Of a DNA stretch of 64,000 nucleotides, positions 30,435 through 42,358 are shown piece by piece. Position numbers and translations under genes: made by a program. The stretch's first letter is position 1; each line of letters begins with the position of its first letter. The stretch covers positions 124,001 to 188,000 of the forward strand of contig JAUCEF010000011.1 of the NCBI GenBank assembly GCA_033558025.1, given 5' to 3'. Source of the DNA: Phytophthora sp. 'mugwort' (lineage: Eukaryota; Oomycota; Peronosporomycetes; Peronosporales; Peronosporaceae). Under the pieces are notes generated by a model, which saw nothing but the letters and a program-made list of their open reading frames with translations, did no database searches and had not been told where the DNA came from.

Positions 30435-32466
30435 GGTGCCTAGATATCGTGAACTACAGACTGATCGATCTGGGCCATATGTGCTTCACTGGCTTGTTCT
30501 TGCTCTCCAGCTTTCGGTCGACAATGTTACGACGCTCCGGGAAGTCTTGGTTGCGTCATGGAGCGCCTAGAGATCTAAACTTCTTACCACCAAACCTGTG
30601 GGCTTTATTGAACAGTGGATGGGGCTGTCCTCGATCATCGTTGTAGCCATGTCGATAAGAAGCCACGAGGAGAGCTTCAAGCCAGCGCGGCGAAGACGCT
30701 CGTACGCTTGAAGTAGCCGGGATACAGCCAATTCCAGTGAGCATCGAGCTTGCGGACACGGCCGCCGAGAGCTTCTAGGATGAGCTGGTGGCGGCCGACC
30801 ATGGCCGACCTGGAGTACTTGAGCTACTGTCCGTCATTTCATCGTCAGCTGTAGCGCTGAGCGCTTCTTCCACCAGTTGAAACAGCGAGGGATAGTGACC
30901 AACCGCACGCCCGAAGAGGCCTAACCTACACCTTTTGCCCGGTCATTTGCGACATCCGAAGCACATTGAGGGCTAGCGCGCACCTCCTCATTCCGCAATT
31001 TGCCGCCAACCACGGAGATGCCTTTCCAAGCCACCACCAAGAGCCATACTCTCGAGGAATGCCGCCGCGTACTGAACGCGTATCGATCCGGGGTGAGTGA
31101 CGCGCTGTTCCCGCCATAATGATTTCCCCCGGACCACGGCAGAGTACCTCGTGCGTACCGGCCGAGTCGATAACCTTCCTCAGGGGAGGGGGGGGGGGGG
31201 GGTGGCAGCAACTTGACAGCCGAGATCAAGGGGGCGTTAGCAAATGAGATCTACCGTACATGTATGCCAATTGTTTTGTAATTGGCGTACACCAACGAAT
31301 TTGTGTTGTGGAAGACCCTTGTGGAGCCGACCCCCTGCAACAACGAAACAAACAAAGAGATATTTGCAGAAGTTCTCGTTTGTCCGCATGCCGCGGGCTA
31401 CCTTGCGGTGAACTTTGATGAAACAAACTATACACCAAGCGGACTTGCCACATAAACAAAATACACCAAGCGGACTTGGGGAGAGCCAAGAAAGGCAAGC
31501 GCACTGACGAAAAACTGCCACCCTCCAACGGCGCCAACTTACAGATTTAGTGCGCTGTTTCTTCAGCGTACGGTGTGGTCGCGTACCGCACGGGTCGCCG
31601 CTCACGCGCGTGCATGCCTCGCACCACGCAGCGCATGGTCCAGAAGATGGAGCTCCACGCTTCAAACTTTATCAACGCGGCGATTCGCATGGAGGACATG
31701 GTCTACGGCACGTAGTGTAATACGACTTCCTGTAGGTAGTAGTGACGCATTAATGACTTTGAATGCAGCTTTGCCAACTTTGATTATCATTAGTAGAGTG
31801 ATATTTCTTGAGTTGGGCACCTTGTGCTCACGTAAGAATAAATCTTGCCAACTTTGGTTGGGAATTTACCTAACAATGGCCGGGCAAGGTGTAGCACGAC
31901 GCATTCCATCCACTGCACGCATCGCTCTCTGTCCGCGACTGTGATAGCATGCTGGAGACACCTCGTGTCGTCGCTCATGTTACTGATGCGCGTGCGTTTG
32001 CTCGGTGTCGCTCGGATTAAGTGGTGACTTGGCACGGAATGATTATTTTTGGTGCATCACTAGATTCGGTAGTATTACCTTTTGGGGCGAAGCCCCATTA
32101 CTTTCAGCTCGTTTGAGGAGTTTTCGGCGTCCCTCGCTTTACTTGCTAATCTTCGAACAACTCCTGAACTTTACCTTGATTGCTTATCCCAAAGCTGGAC
32201 AGGGTTAGGACGAGTCGCTAAAGAGAGGACCTGGGACCTGCGATCGACCCGAGTGGGTAAGGATTTTGCTTCGTACTTGGTTTCTACTATGAGCGTTCTT
32301 AGCTCAAAAAGTCATTAAAATGCACGCACACCCATCTGGGATAAGAAGTATATATAGGGCTAGCAAGGCTGTAGGCTGAAGGATTCGTCATTATTCGTGG
32401 GCTAGGCTGGGGTAAGGTCGTAACAATGGTGATTATAAGGGCAGCTATATACAACGTCCAATATTG
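30435..32466. other. no supported gene; mixed repeat debris
   Basis: Short frames only. A 17-bp direct repeat TACACCAAGCGGACTTG occurs twice near 31,430 and 31,464, separated by about 16 bp. A 15-bp G run is at 31,188-31,202. GCCAACTTTG recurs near 31,773 and 31,848. Nothing recognisable as a protein family or RNA gene. Confidence 0.35.
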
Positions 32467-32468
32467 TA

Positions 32469-33073
32469 CTGTAAAACCTGCGATACTGCCCCGTGGGGCA
32501 CTACGTTTACATGTAGCTTACATGGGGCACTATTAAAGGGATGGGGTACTGAAACCTGACACCTTCCCCGCGAAGACGAACGACTTCATGTTGACGTCCT
32601 TGGCCACACGGAATTCGATTCTCGTGTTGCGATTGTGATAAAGGAACACAGCATTCTCATCTATGTTGTAAATGTTCCAGTACTAAATGTTGTACTGTAC
32701 TCCTTGATCACATGCTGCACGTGCTCAATGTCTTCCTGTCGAGCTTATGCTTCTTAGTAACCGGAGCTCGAAGCCTCCAGTTCTTGGACTACAGACAGCT
32801 TCTTTTCCATCATGAACTTGGGTTTCATCAGCACGACTCGAAATTGACAGTGAAAACCGAAAAGCTGCCCCCTGAGCTCGATCAGCGTCGCCACTTGATG
32901 TTGACCTACGGGAGCAGCTCGCCAATGGCTATTAATTTATGCTGGCTCCGATCTGACAATTCGGAAAATTTTGATACTTAAAAAGAGTGGGGCATATATT
33001 TACATGTATCGCAAGGCCCCACTCGGGGGTTGGGCATTATTTGAGGGATTCGGCACAATCCCAGGTTTTACAG
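32469..33073 (-). mobile_element. 605-bp internally deleted pogo/Tc1-type element with TA duplication
   Basis: The left end CTGTAAAACCTGCGAT and the right end, read inward, CTGTAAAACCTGGGAT match at 15 of 16 positions, and each is flanked by TA (32,467-32,468 and 33,074-33,075), the target duplication of Tc1/mariner/pogo elements. Inside, around 32,570-32,700, the minus strand encodes YWNIYNIDENAVFLYHNRNT followed by DVNMKSFVFAGKV, the first catalytic Asp region of pogo-like transposases. The rest of the transposase is missing, so this is a non-autonomous derivative. Confidence 0.8.
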
Positions 33074-33340
33074 TAGATTGAGAAGCTGCGTCACTGGCAA
33101 CTTTGGTTAATTATCGTGAGAGCATGGCGATTTGAGTTCATCACACTCGCATTCTGGTACTCTAGGAGACCCGTGTCGCTAGATGCCCTAGACGCTCTTC
33201 ATACGGGCGGGGGGCGAGTTCTTGATGCGCTCTGCACATTATGGACAGCCCCTTTCCAACAACCTTTTTGGTGGACATCTGTTAATATATTAAGTACGAC
33301 ACGACTAAATTCGATGCACGACTAATTAGCGTGACCGGTG

Positions 33341-33385
33341 TATCAATAAACCTCATGCGCATTTATAAGATGAGGTTTATTGATA
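33341..33385. repeat. perfect 16-bp inverted repeat (hairpin)
   Basis: TATCAATAAACCTCAT (33,341-33,356) and its exact inverse ATGAGGTTTATTGATA (33,370-33,385) enclose a 13-nt loop. It lies about 85 bp upstream of the Sds3-like start codon. It could be the collapsed end of a fold-back element or a structure in the 5' leader. Confidence 0.75.
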
Positions 33386-33468
33386 CCGCTTAAGTACAAT
33401 AGGACTACTTCACAAGGAGAAATTGACCCAATTAACCACCGCGTACCGGCACCTCGATCCTCTTACTA

Positions 33469-34919
33469 ATGGAGCGCTCCAGCCGTCGCGAACGCTCGCG
33501 CGATCCCGAGGACGACCCCAGCAGTGACACAGGCAGCAGCACTCGCTTGCGCAGTCGTCGAATGCGTGATATGCGCAGCTCGGCGGCAGACTCGACGTCG
33601 GACGGCGCAGATACGGACGCCAGCTCTGCCGTCCACACGACGGACTTACCCCAACGCCGCCACCGCCGCAGCAGCACGCGCAAGGCCTCTGAGGAGATAC
33701 GCCGGTCTATGCGCGATCTTCGCAGCGGTGACGATCGTCATTCGTCACGGTCCGGGGACGACGACGAGGACGACGAAGACAACCGGGACAACATAGGACG
33801 CAAGCGCTCGCTGTCCAACTTGTCCAACACGTCGTCCACCTCGGCATCCTCTACGACCTCTGAGCCGCTCACGGAGGAGCAGCGACGCGCTCGCCTCGAC
33901 CAACAGGTGGCCGAGCTGGAGCAGAAGAAGAAAATGGTAGAAGACGGCACGCTCGCCGAGTTCTGCCGCCGCGTGGCCGCCTTCAAGGAAGAGCGCAATC
34001 GCCTATTGCAGACGGCGGAGTTACACAAGAATCTGCAGCTAAAGAACGGACAAGATCTGTACAAGTTCGAGGTGCAGCGCGCTCATCATCTGTGGGAGAA
34101 CGACAGAGAAGTGCTTAAGATGGAGCTGCTGGCCAAGGTGGACAGTGTCATGGCCACGCTCCAAGCGGAGATGAAGGCGTTGTCCGAGCCTGGAGCGAAG
34201 ATTACGGACTTGGAGAAGAAACACGAACGCAAGGTGGAAGGGGACGAGGTCGGGGTCGATAAACCCTCGGTATATGTTGCTGTTATCAACGAGAAGGTGG
34301 ATGAATGCAAGAAAAGTAACGAGCTCGAACATGAGGAGGGTGAAGTACCGGAGCCAGCAGCAGCAGCAAAAGAAGTGCCTCTGCTCAAGCGACGCAAATT
34401 TGACCCGACATCGAATGTCGATCCGGTTGAGATCTCGAAGCTGTTACCTGTGGAGGCGGTACGCTTGCAGTTCGATGACGTCAGCTCAGATATTGCGGCT
34501 ATCGTGAGCGACTGCAAGGAGACGACACAGGCTACGGTTGAGCAGCTGCCAAACAACGGAAACCGTAAGATTTGCTTTTTTATGTTGAATTTTGCGGTTG
34601 AACTCACACATTGTTACTTTTGGTTGGTGCAGTGCCCTTCAAGCTCGAGCGCCGACGACTATTTTGCGGCAAGGACGTATTCGAAGACGGAGATGAAGTG
34701 CACGTTTCGATGCCACTCGTGCACGAAGACTACACGGGCACGATTTCGTCCATCACGGACGACGCTGTATATATCAAGCTCACATCAGGCCAGAAGGCAC
34801 GCATCTTTCTACCACACCTCGAACGTCGCCGATGCGAGCTTAAGCCACTGCTACGTGGAACAGCATCCACAGGCAGCCTGCGGAGTATGGGCTGGTCTGA
34901 GTACGATACGATTTACTAA
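33469..34919 (+). CDS. SDS3: Sds3/BRMS1-like subunit of Sin3 histone deacetylase complex
   Basis: Two exons (33469-34564, 34633-34919), 68-nt GT-AG intron, 460 aa. Without splicing the frame runs on in nonsense sequence; with it the protein ends in a compact beta-rich domain (EVHVSMPLVHEDYTGTISSI, DAVYIKLTSGQKARIFL) like the C-terminal module of Sds3-type proteins. Residues about 1-125 are disordered with Arg/Ser and Asp/Glu runs. Residues about 130-260 form a long coiled coil (RLDQQVAELEQKKKMVEDGT, RRVAAFKEERNRLL, LYKFEVQRAHHLWENDREVL) typical of the Sds3/BRMS1 family, which dimerises and bridges HDAC to Sin3. Nuclear action expected. Family call is by pattern; partner proteins are inferred. 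Confidence 0.75.
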
Positions 34920-35295
34920 GGCATTTAAATCGTAAGCTTAGACTTACTGAGCTCGTGAAATCATGTTTTATTTTCCTACTCGTAGTAGTAATCTGCTCGT
35001 AGTATTTTGCCGCCAAACACGGCGACGGTTCTTATTATTATTATTTGTTTTTTGTTTTTGTTTTATTACCTGCGAAAGGAGCCACAGTCCACAATGAAAC
35101 TCAAGGTACCTTTTGAGCACACACCACTTCCTTTTGGTGGGGTTTGCACGTAATTTCAAGACTTGAGCTCTCATCTCACCAGCTGATTACACCGCTTCGG
35201 GGTCTGCTAAATATTTATCTGCATCAGGTAATGCACCATCTAAAATATTCGTGCGCCAAGTTGCGGCACGCTCGTGCACACGACACGTCCACATT
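34920..35295. other. convergent intergenic region
   Basis: About 376 bp between the stops of the Sds3-like gene and the PX gene. It contains T-rich runs near 35,030-35,070, suitable for two 3' ends. No gene or repeat recognised. Confidence 0.5.
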
Positions 35296-36489
35296 TCAAT
35301 GGTGCACGGTTTGGCTGCCTCCACTCGACAGCATCTTGAGCAAGTCAGCGTTGCGGCCACGAGCACCTTCACTCGATCCTCTGCCATCATCCATGTCACT
35401 ATCACTCTCGTCTTGATACTCTGCAGTGTCTATAGAGTCCGAGCGCTCGCCACTCATCCGGCCAAAAGTCCCGATGACACCGCTACCGACCCCCACAACG
35501 AACCGCTTGAAGCCCAACGCACCGCTTAGCGCCATCGCAAGTTGTTTCTTAGCCGAGGGTTTCCGCTGTTCAATATCCATATCATCGGCGTCCTGACTGT
35601 GGAGATGCAGTCGTCGGCGCTTCAAATCGCCACGCGCATCAGCACCTCCCGGGACCATTTTCTTACGAAAACGAATCTCTGGAGACTTGAGCTGAGATAG
35701 CGATACATACCCACCTGATGAGCTTACGGGTGGCATGGAGCTAGCATCAGAGCTTTCAATAAGGCTATGACGTGGTGGGAGTGACGACGGGGCAGATTTC
35801 GGCGGGGGTGGCGGAGGGCGCGAGTCCAGCTCACTGCTACTGCTGCTTGAGGCGGCGAACGACGAATTACTAGCGAACGACGGCAGTGACGCACTCGCGA
35901 CGGTAGACGCGAGCTCCTCGAGGTCTGGGCGTAGAAACATCGTGAAGGCCGCACTCCACCGCAGCTCTGGGCGTGCGTCCACCGCTCGAAGGAAACGCTG
36001 AAGCCTTTCACGTCTGTGGTGCAGCAGTCTCGGGTCGTCTCCACGCAAGTAGGAAATCCACCCTCCATCTGGGAATTTGGGCAGCGCGCCCCGCAGCACT
36101 GAGCCGTGCGTCTCCACCAGGTAATTGTAGAGCTGCCGGAAGTCTGTGTACCGCCTCATGACCGTGTAGCGCACCATGGGCGGAAGCTCCGGGTACACGA
36201 CACTCTGCTCCTCCACTGTCATGGGCTCTGAGCTCTCGCTGCTGCTGCTCCTCACGCTCAGATCTCGTGCTGAGGCGCCTGAGTTACCACTGCTGAAGCT
36301 GGAGGCGCGCACGTCCAGCACCTCGATGTGGTACTGCCAGCTGGCGTTCTTGCGGGTTACACCGGTGATCTGCAGGTCGCGACTGGCTTCGCCAGCAGTA
36401 TGCAGTGACGGAGAGCTCGATGGCAGAGACGCGGGGGGTCCGCGCTCGTGCTTGGCGGCGTGGGAGGCGTCGAGAGCCGCAGGACGCAT
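35296..36489 (-). CDS. PX-domain protein (phosphoinositide-binding)
   Basis: 397 aa from the ATG at 36489; the frame is open further upstream but has no ATG. Residues about 35-190 form a PX domain: LQITGVTRKNASWQYHIEVL, a Ser-rich variable loop, then VMRRYTDFRQLYNYLVE (the basic-aromatic phosphoinositide site), LPKFPDGGWI (proline-rich loop) and RRERLQRFLRAVDARPELRW. PX domains bind PI3P and related lipids on endosomes. The C-terminal half is Ser/Pro-rich and disordered without a BAR or other recognised domain, so it is not a classical sorting nexin by sequence. Divergent from the Aquarius gene, sharing about 350 bp of upstream DNA. Confidence 0.75.
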   Translation of the reverse strand: MRPAALDASHAAKHERGPPASLPSSSPSLHTAGEASRDLQITGVTRKNASWQYHIEVLDVRASSFSSGNSGASARDLSVRSSSSESSEPMTVEEQSVVYPELPPMVRYTVMRRYTDFRQLYNYLVETHGSVLRGALPKFPDGGWISYLRGDDPRLLHHRRERLQRFLRAVDARPELRWSAAFTMFLRPDLEELASTVASASLPSFASNSSFAASSSSSSELDSRPPPPPPKSAPSSLPPRHSLIESSDASSMPPVSSSGGYVSLSQLKSPEIRFRKKMVPGGADARGDLKRRRLHLHSQDADDMDIEQRKPSAKKQLAMALSGALGFKRFVVGVGSGVIGTFGRMSGERSDSIDTAEYQDESDSDMDDGRGSSEGARGRNADLLKMLSSGGSQTVHH

Positions 36490-36840
36490 TGCGACTGGGT
36501 GCCTCCAAAGAAGAGCTTTAGTTCGCCTTGTAGCGGGGCTGGAGAAGTGGAACTTACTGCGATCGAGAGAGGAAGGACAGAGAAAGGAAATAAGAGGCAA
36601 GGACAGCGCAACGGAGGTCTCTACACGCAGTAACGAGCAGGACGCCGGTCGGGTGGGCGCTGCTGCCTGCTTTGTAGCTGTTTCGCCGTTGCACACTGTG
36701 CCAGTGTGCAACACGAGGACCCATTTTAGAGTACCATTATCATATCATATTTGGGTAAATTTACTGCACAGCCGCGTACCCAGTTCAGTGATCGGTAAGC
36801 CCAATTTGGTTAAAGATTGGCTGCCCTCAATCACTCCGCA
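36490..36840. promoter_or_regulatory. shared upstream region of PX and Aquarius genes
   Basis: 351 bp between two divergent start codons. A perfect 10-bp inverted repeat, TTGCACACTG (36,689-36,698) and CAGTGTGCAA (36,702-36,711), lies near the middle. TCACTCCGCAATG just at the Aquarius ATG resembles an initiator. The PX frame is open across part of this stretch. Confidence 0.4.
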
Positions 36841-39800
36841 ATGCCTCGTCGAGCAGCAGCGTCGGCGTCTTTGGGCGCTTCCAGCACCACCCCCACGGCA
36901 CGCGATCTGGCGACGAAAATACTGGAGCAATCTCCATCAAAAGAGGTACGCAGTTATCCCACATTCACCTCCAAATTCGCTCTCTAACGCTGCTAAAATC
37001 CTGTTTTATCACTGCAATGACAGTCTCTGGACGCTGTCGCGGAGCTTTACGTCGAGTTTCTGGGTGAATTGAATGACGACGAGAAGACACTCCAATGTCT
37101 CCGAGATATGGACGATATGCGCTTCCTCGAGGATGCTCTATGGCCGCTGGCGGACGTTGTCGGTACCGTGCGCGATTGCCGCCACCACGTGAAGAAGGCC
37201 TGGCTAGTCTCGGTGCTACTTCTGATAGGCTTTCGAGCGCGCGAGGGGGACGAAGCGCCCACTGGATCTATCTCTAGTGGAGCGTGGACGTTCCTGAAGG
37301 GGGAGGAAGACGCAGCATGGAAGACGTTCATGACAACGTTGTGGACAGCGTTGGCGGAAGCGGACGCTGAGACGACGGAGAACGAGACTAAGTGGACGCT
37401 TAAGGAGCAAACAGCATTGACTCTGTTTCTCATCACGAGCTTCCAAAGCCTCGACGTGCCACAGGTGGCGGCCTGCGTGCTGCCGATAACGTCACTGCCG
37501 ATCTGGACGGGGCTGTCGCCGACCCAGCGTGCGTTCGAGTTCCAAACGTACCCAAAGCTGGAACGACACTGGGACCGCATTATGGCAGAGAAATCTGCGC
37601 CCAAGACGGAAGAAAAGAAGACGCTGAAGAAGAACAAGCGGCGCAAACTGAAATCATCGACAGAGACCCCACACCATGAGCAAACGGCTCTAGTACACCG
37701 ACTGGACGCGTTTTTCCAAGTGCTGAAGGCCCCAATCGATGATTTGCCGACGCACGAGGTCGCGCTGCGGCTGCGCTTTGTGGCAGTGTTTCTGGCCTTG
37801 CTGATTGACCTCCTGAGTCAGCTGCCTACGCGTCGCTTCTTGCTGACGGTACTGAGACGTCGTCATGTACGTACAGCGCTCAGAAGCAGTGCATTGGTGC
37901 AGCATGCGCTGCAGTGGCCGACGGTTAATGACAGACAAGCTCTCAGCAAGCAGTTGTCGCTATTGGATGCGTGCTTGCAATTCCCCATTGATGCACACAC
38001 GGGTGCGTCACTCTCACCACGGGAGCAACGGGAGCACCACGCACGTCACATCCAGGCCTTACAGCAGCGTGCATTCCAGTCGTTCCGAAACTCGCGGGTG
38101 GAGGAATTGGGTATTGCTCCGTGCGGTCACATTGCGGATGCTTCTAGCTTCGCAGAGATGCTGAGTGCTATCGCATGTGTTGATCGCTCACGACTGTCAT
38201 CGTTGGCTATTGCTGTTGGTGTGCTGGCTGATCAGGACGAGGCCGACTCGACCTCTGACGCTGACTTGATTGAGTTTTTCAAAGAAGAATATTCCATTGA
38301 GAACTTCAACCATAGCGACTCGCTTTCGTCAAACATGCCAGTATTCCCTACGGAATTGGAGATTTGGAATGAAATGCTGGACCACAAGGACACGTCAGAA
38401 GGAATGAAGGAGACAACAAACGAGATCTACAATACTGAAGATACCGTCCTGTTCCCGGTACTACCTGTGCGCAAATTGGGTCTGCAGTTTTTGAGTCTCA
38501 CGGACTATCTGCAGCGCAATTATGAGTTGTTTCGGCTTGAAGCTGTACACGATATCCGTGCGGATCTTGAGACTGCCATCAAGCAACTTGATGCTGTGCG
38601 TGGTCTGCGTTCATCCAATGACAACGACACCATTTTCCGTGGATTCTCTCGATCTGCGGTGCCGCTAGCGAGTGCGCTTCAGATTGTCAAGGTGAGTAAA
38701 CCGGCGCTTGGCCAGACTGCCCCAGCATCCGTTGTCGCGCAGCTTGAGGTGGAACTCTCGGGTCGCCATGATCGCAAGCTTTTCGATTGCTACCAGACTA
38801 AGGAGGTGGTGTTTCTTGTGTCAATAAGAGCCACGGCCGATGAAGGTGCTGAAATAATGGGCTTCCAGCAACGATTGAAGGAGACTGGGTCATTTCCGGA
38901 GAACGTCGGTGTGCAGTATGTGCGTGCAGGAGAGATTTTGGAGGTCACAGACACTGCAGGCAACGCAATCAACGATGAAAACCCGGTGGCTAAAGGTAGC
39001 AAGCGCATCTTCAAGCTGGCATTGGATGGTGTGCAGTACAAGAAAGACCTGGAAGCTGGTCACCTTGATGCATACGAACAAGTAAATTTGTTAATACGAC
39101 GGAAGCCACGCGTGAACAATTTCAAGGCAGTGTTGGACACTGTAGCTGGGGCTTGGCACGACGCTAACAAGGAAGAGCTATTGCCAGCCTGGCTGCATGA
39201 TCTCTTCTTGGGATACGGGGATCCAGCAGCTGCACTGTACAAGTCAATTTACAAAGGGAGGGCAGAAAAGCAGATAGTGGTGTCTATGAGTGAGCTACTG
39301 CTGGATGGAGAGCACGCAGTTGAAGCTGGTGGGGCCGAGAAGCTTGTGGATGCCGAGGATGAAACCCAGGAGCTTAATTCGAAGAACGCGATGGCTCCGT
39401 TCACGTATGTTGAGGACGTGCGTGACGGCACGAGCTTTATCCGGGCGTATCATAAGAAGAATTCCTCTGTTGCTTCTCGAAGCGTTTCGTCTCCAATCCG
39501 CTACACGAAGGCACAAATGGCAGCTGTGCGAACGGGACTCTGTGATGGTCTTACACTGGTCGTGGGTCCACCAGGCACGGGAAAGACGGATGTAGCTGTG
39601 CAGATCGTGTTGAACTTATACCGCACAACTCCCGCACGTGAGAAGATGCTAATTATCGCCCACTCAAACCAAGCACTGAACGACTTTTTCGCAAAGATTC
39701 TGGCTCAAAACGTTATCCATGAGGCTGAAATTGTGCGAATGGGACAACCACAACTTGCGAACAAAGTTGACGCGAGCGGAAACGAAGGCGAGGGCGTTTT

Positions 39801-41322
39801 CTATGCAGATTTCAGTCGCAACGGTCGTGTGGCATTCCTGATAGAGCGGAGAGCAGCTTTGCTGGCGGAGGTGGAGCAAATGGCTCAGTGGCTCATGAAG
39901 CGGGATGCTACCCAATACGCCGGTTGTGCTGGTGGCTCGGCGTCGTATTCTTGCGAGAACGCGCTTATCTTCTACCAGTTCCACATGAAAACGTTTCTAG
40001 ATGCCGCTCGTGAGTCTACAGAGTTGTCCACAAAGGATCCCAAGGTTGCAGCGCTGATGGAGTTTTTTGCATTGCGGAAGGGAGCGACGCCTGACAAAAT
40101 TGATGTCTTGCGACAGTTTGCTATGGACATCGAGTCATATTTCGCAGAGCTGCGGCGCCTTCAGCCCTTTGAGCTGCTCCAAACTTCGCGCCAGCGCGGC
40201 GACATGTACTTGATTCACCATGCTCGCATTGTCGCCATGACGTGCACGCACGCGGCTTTAAACCACCGCAAACTTACGGACCTTGGGCTGGCATTTGGAA
40301 GTATTCTTATGGAGGAAGCTGCTCAGATAAGCGAGCTGGATAGCCTGATACCGCTTCTGTTGGCATGTTCCAAGAAAACTGGTTCAACTGCGAACAAGAG
40401 CGAGACATCATCAAGCCTGAAACGTGTCGTGCTCATGGGGGACGCGAAGCAGCTCCGCCCGGTGGTTAAATCGCCTGCATTGAAGAAGTACGCGCACTTG
40501 GACCAGAGTCTCTTTACACGTTTGCTGCGTCTTGGTGTGCCTCACATTGTACTTGATCGTCAAGGTCGAAGTCGGAGTGAGTTGGCTGAGATCTACCGCT
40601 GGCAGTATGAGGAGGTATCATCCACTGGAGACAAAATTACACTGGGAGATTTGCCTTGCGTGAAGTCGGAGCTGAAATTCCAGACTGGCAACGCTGGATT
40701 CGCACACGTGGCACAGTTTGTTGATCTCTTTGGAACGTCAAAGGAGCGTCAGCCGAGACCGTTTGCGTACGAAAATGAAGAAGAGGCGCGATTCCTCGTG
40801 GCGCTGTTTCGATACATGATGAATGTCGGCTACCAGGCAGAACAAGTGACGATTCTGACAACCTACAACGCCCAGAAAGAGCTCCTGCAGCGGCTCCTGC
40901 GTGCTGATACCCCCGAAGATAGCAAAATATGCAAGGTGTCGACGGTAGATCGGTTCCAAGGTCAGCAAAATGACTTCATTTTGCTATCCACAGTGCGCAG
41001 CGGGACTAGCGTGGGCCACCTCCGTGATGTACGTCGTGCTTCGACAGCCTTCTCTCGCGCACGGCTTGGATTGTACGTAGTGGGATGCCGCCGTACGCTG
41101 GAACAAGGACGGGGACTGCAGCCGTTCCTGTCCAAGTTGGTGTCTGTTGCGGAGAAACATGACAGCGACAAAGCGACGGTCTTGGCGCTAATTCCATCTG
41201 AACGAGTGAAGCTGGCGGCGTCCCGTAAGGACAAAGCAAAGAAAACAGCGGCCAGAACCGACGTCGTGTACGTGTCGAACCGCAAGCAACTCGAGAAAGT
41301 AGTGGCAGAGCTTAAGATGTAG
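36841..41322 (+). CDS. AQR: Aquarius-type intron-binding RNA helicase
   Basis: Two exons (36841-36945, 37024-41322) with a 78-nt GT-AG intron, 1467 aa, close to the size of human AQR. Exon 1 supplies the first 35 residues; exon 2 continues SLDAVAELYVEFLGEL in phase. The N-terminal half is the ARM-like and beta-rich scaffold (VLPITSLPIWTGLSPTQR; RKLGLQFLSLTDYLQRNYEL). The helicase core shows GPPGTGKT at residues 883-890, LMEEAAQISELDSL (motif II as EEAAQ), GDAKQLRPVVKSPAL, LDRQGRSRSELAEIYRWQY, TVDRFQGQQNDFILLSTVRS and ASTAFSRARLGLYVVG. Aquarius is an SF1 helicase of the spliceosome that binds introns upstream of the branch point. All motifs look intact. Only 31 bp separate its stop from the convergent NTMT1 gene. 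Confidence 0.95.
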
Positions 41323-41353
41323 ATAAGGTTGCAGGTTCTTACCAGTATTGATC

Positions 41354-42358
41354 CTAAGCGAGCGCGTACATTTTAACTGGATAGAGTTCTTCCGGAAAGT
41401 GGCGTTGTCTCCGCTCCGCCAGCAGTGTGAGTCCAGCCTGATGAAAAATACTCTTGTAGTAAACAGCCGAACGCGTGATGCTGCTATCCTGCCGGTCGAG
41501 GTCGTAAGGCTCGGCTGTTTGGAAAATATTCTCCTTGATCACGATAAAACCGTTTGGTGTGAGAGCTTTCTTGCACCGCCTTAAGTAGTACACGAGGTCG
41601 AGATCTGTGAGATGCACCAGCACCCACTGCATCCAGATGAGGTCGTAACTCGCAGGCGCTGGCTCAAAGTCCTGTAGTCCCATGCAGTACAAGTCTCTCA
41701 CACGAGCCCGGAGAGTCTCATCTGCTCCGAGATTCTGCGGTACTCCACGCAGCAGCCTCGGACTCTGCTCTACCAGATCCACATGGTCAAACATGGGAAG
41801 TAACAGCAGTTTAGTCACTCGACCAATGCCGGCACCGCAGTCCACAGCCGCATGACAGACCCACTCGGGCCTTACCGTATCTTGAACGTGTGTGAGGAAC
41901 CGCTTGGACTCGCGGATATCGACGCCCGAGACGTGAGCGAATCCTCCCAGCACGCCGTCGTCCGTCAGCGGGCAGTTGACTTCGTCGTCCCAATACTCGT
42001 GGGCGCTGGCGTACCACGTGAGCTCCTGGGTCTCGTCTCCTTGTCCCTCTACGTTCTCCACGTTGGAGTCGTCGCCCAATTCCGCTTGCCACATTACGAA
42101 CACGCTCCTTTATGTAGTGGAGTTTTATCGGTAGAAACGTTAGAAAAAAGTGCTGCTGTCTCGGCAGTTTGGCGTTGAAGCGACGTACTCGTATTCCTCG
42201 TGCGGCTCAATCTTGCTGGACGCGTCTAGTGCCCGTTGCACTTCAGTGGAGATGACGCGCAGCTCGTTCCAGTCGACAGGCGAGCAGCTGCGGCGGGATC
42301 GCGGCAGCAGCAGGGGCACAAGCTCCTCGACCTCGGCGCCGGATGCTGGAGACGCCAT
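41354..42358 (-). CDS. NTMT1: alpha-N-terminal protein methyltransferase (NTMT1/METTL11A family)
   Basis: Proposed exons 42358-42189 and 42107-41354 joined over an 81-nt GT-AG intron with a TCTAAC branch site give 307 aa; a shorter form could start at the ATG at 42094 (246 aa). The family methylates the alpha-amino group of proteins starting (Met)-X-Pro-Lys after Met removal. Visible: LTWYASAHEYWDDEVNCPLT, the family block LGGFAHVSGVDIRESKRFL, the SAM-binding AAVDCGAGIGRVTKLLLLP, VDLVEQSPRLL, GLQDFEPAPASYDLIWMQWV, HLTDLDLVYYLRRC, GFIVIKEN and DSSITRS, matching the human enzyme throughout. The extra N-terminal about 60 residues are disordered. The stop lies 31 bp from that of Aquarius. Confidence 0.92.

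Noticed and set aside
34565..34935. Unspliced C-terminus of the Sds3-like frame
   Set aside because: Splicing out 34,565-34,632 restores a compact beta-rich domain; the read-through is Cys/Ser/His-rich nonsense.
36490..36714. Upstream extension of the PX protein
   Set aside because: It begins with GTG and has no ATG before 36,489.
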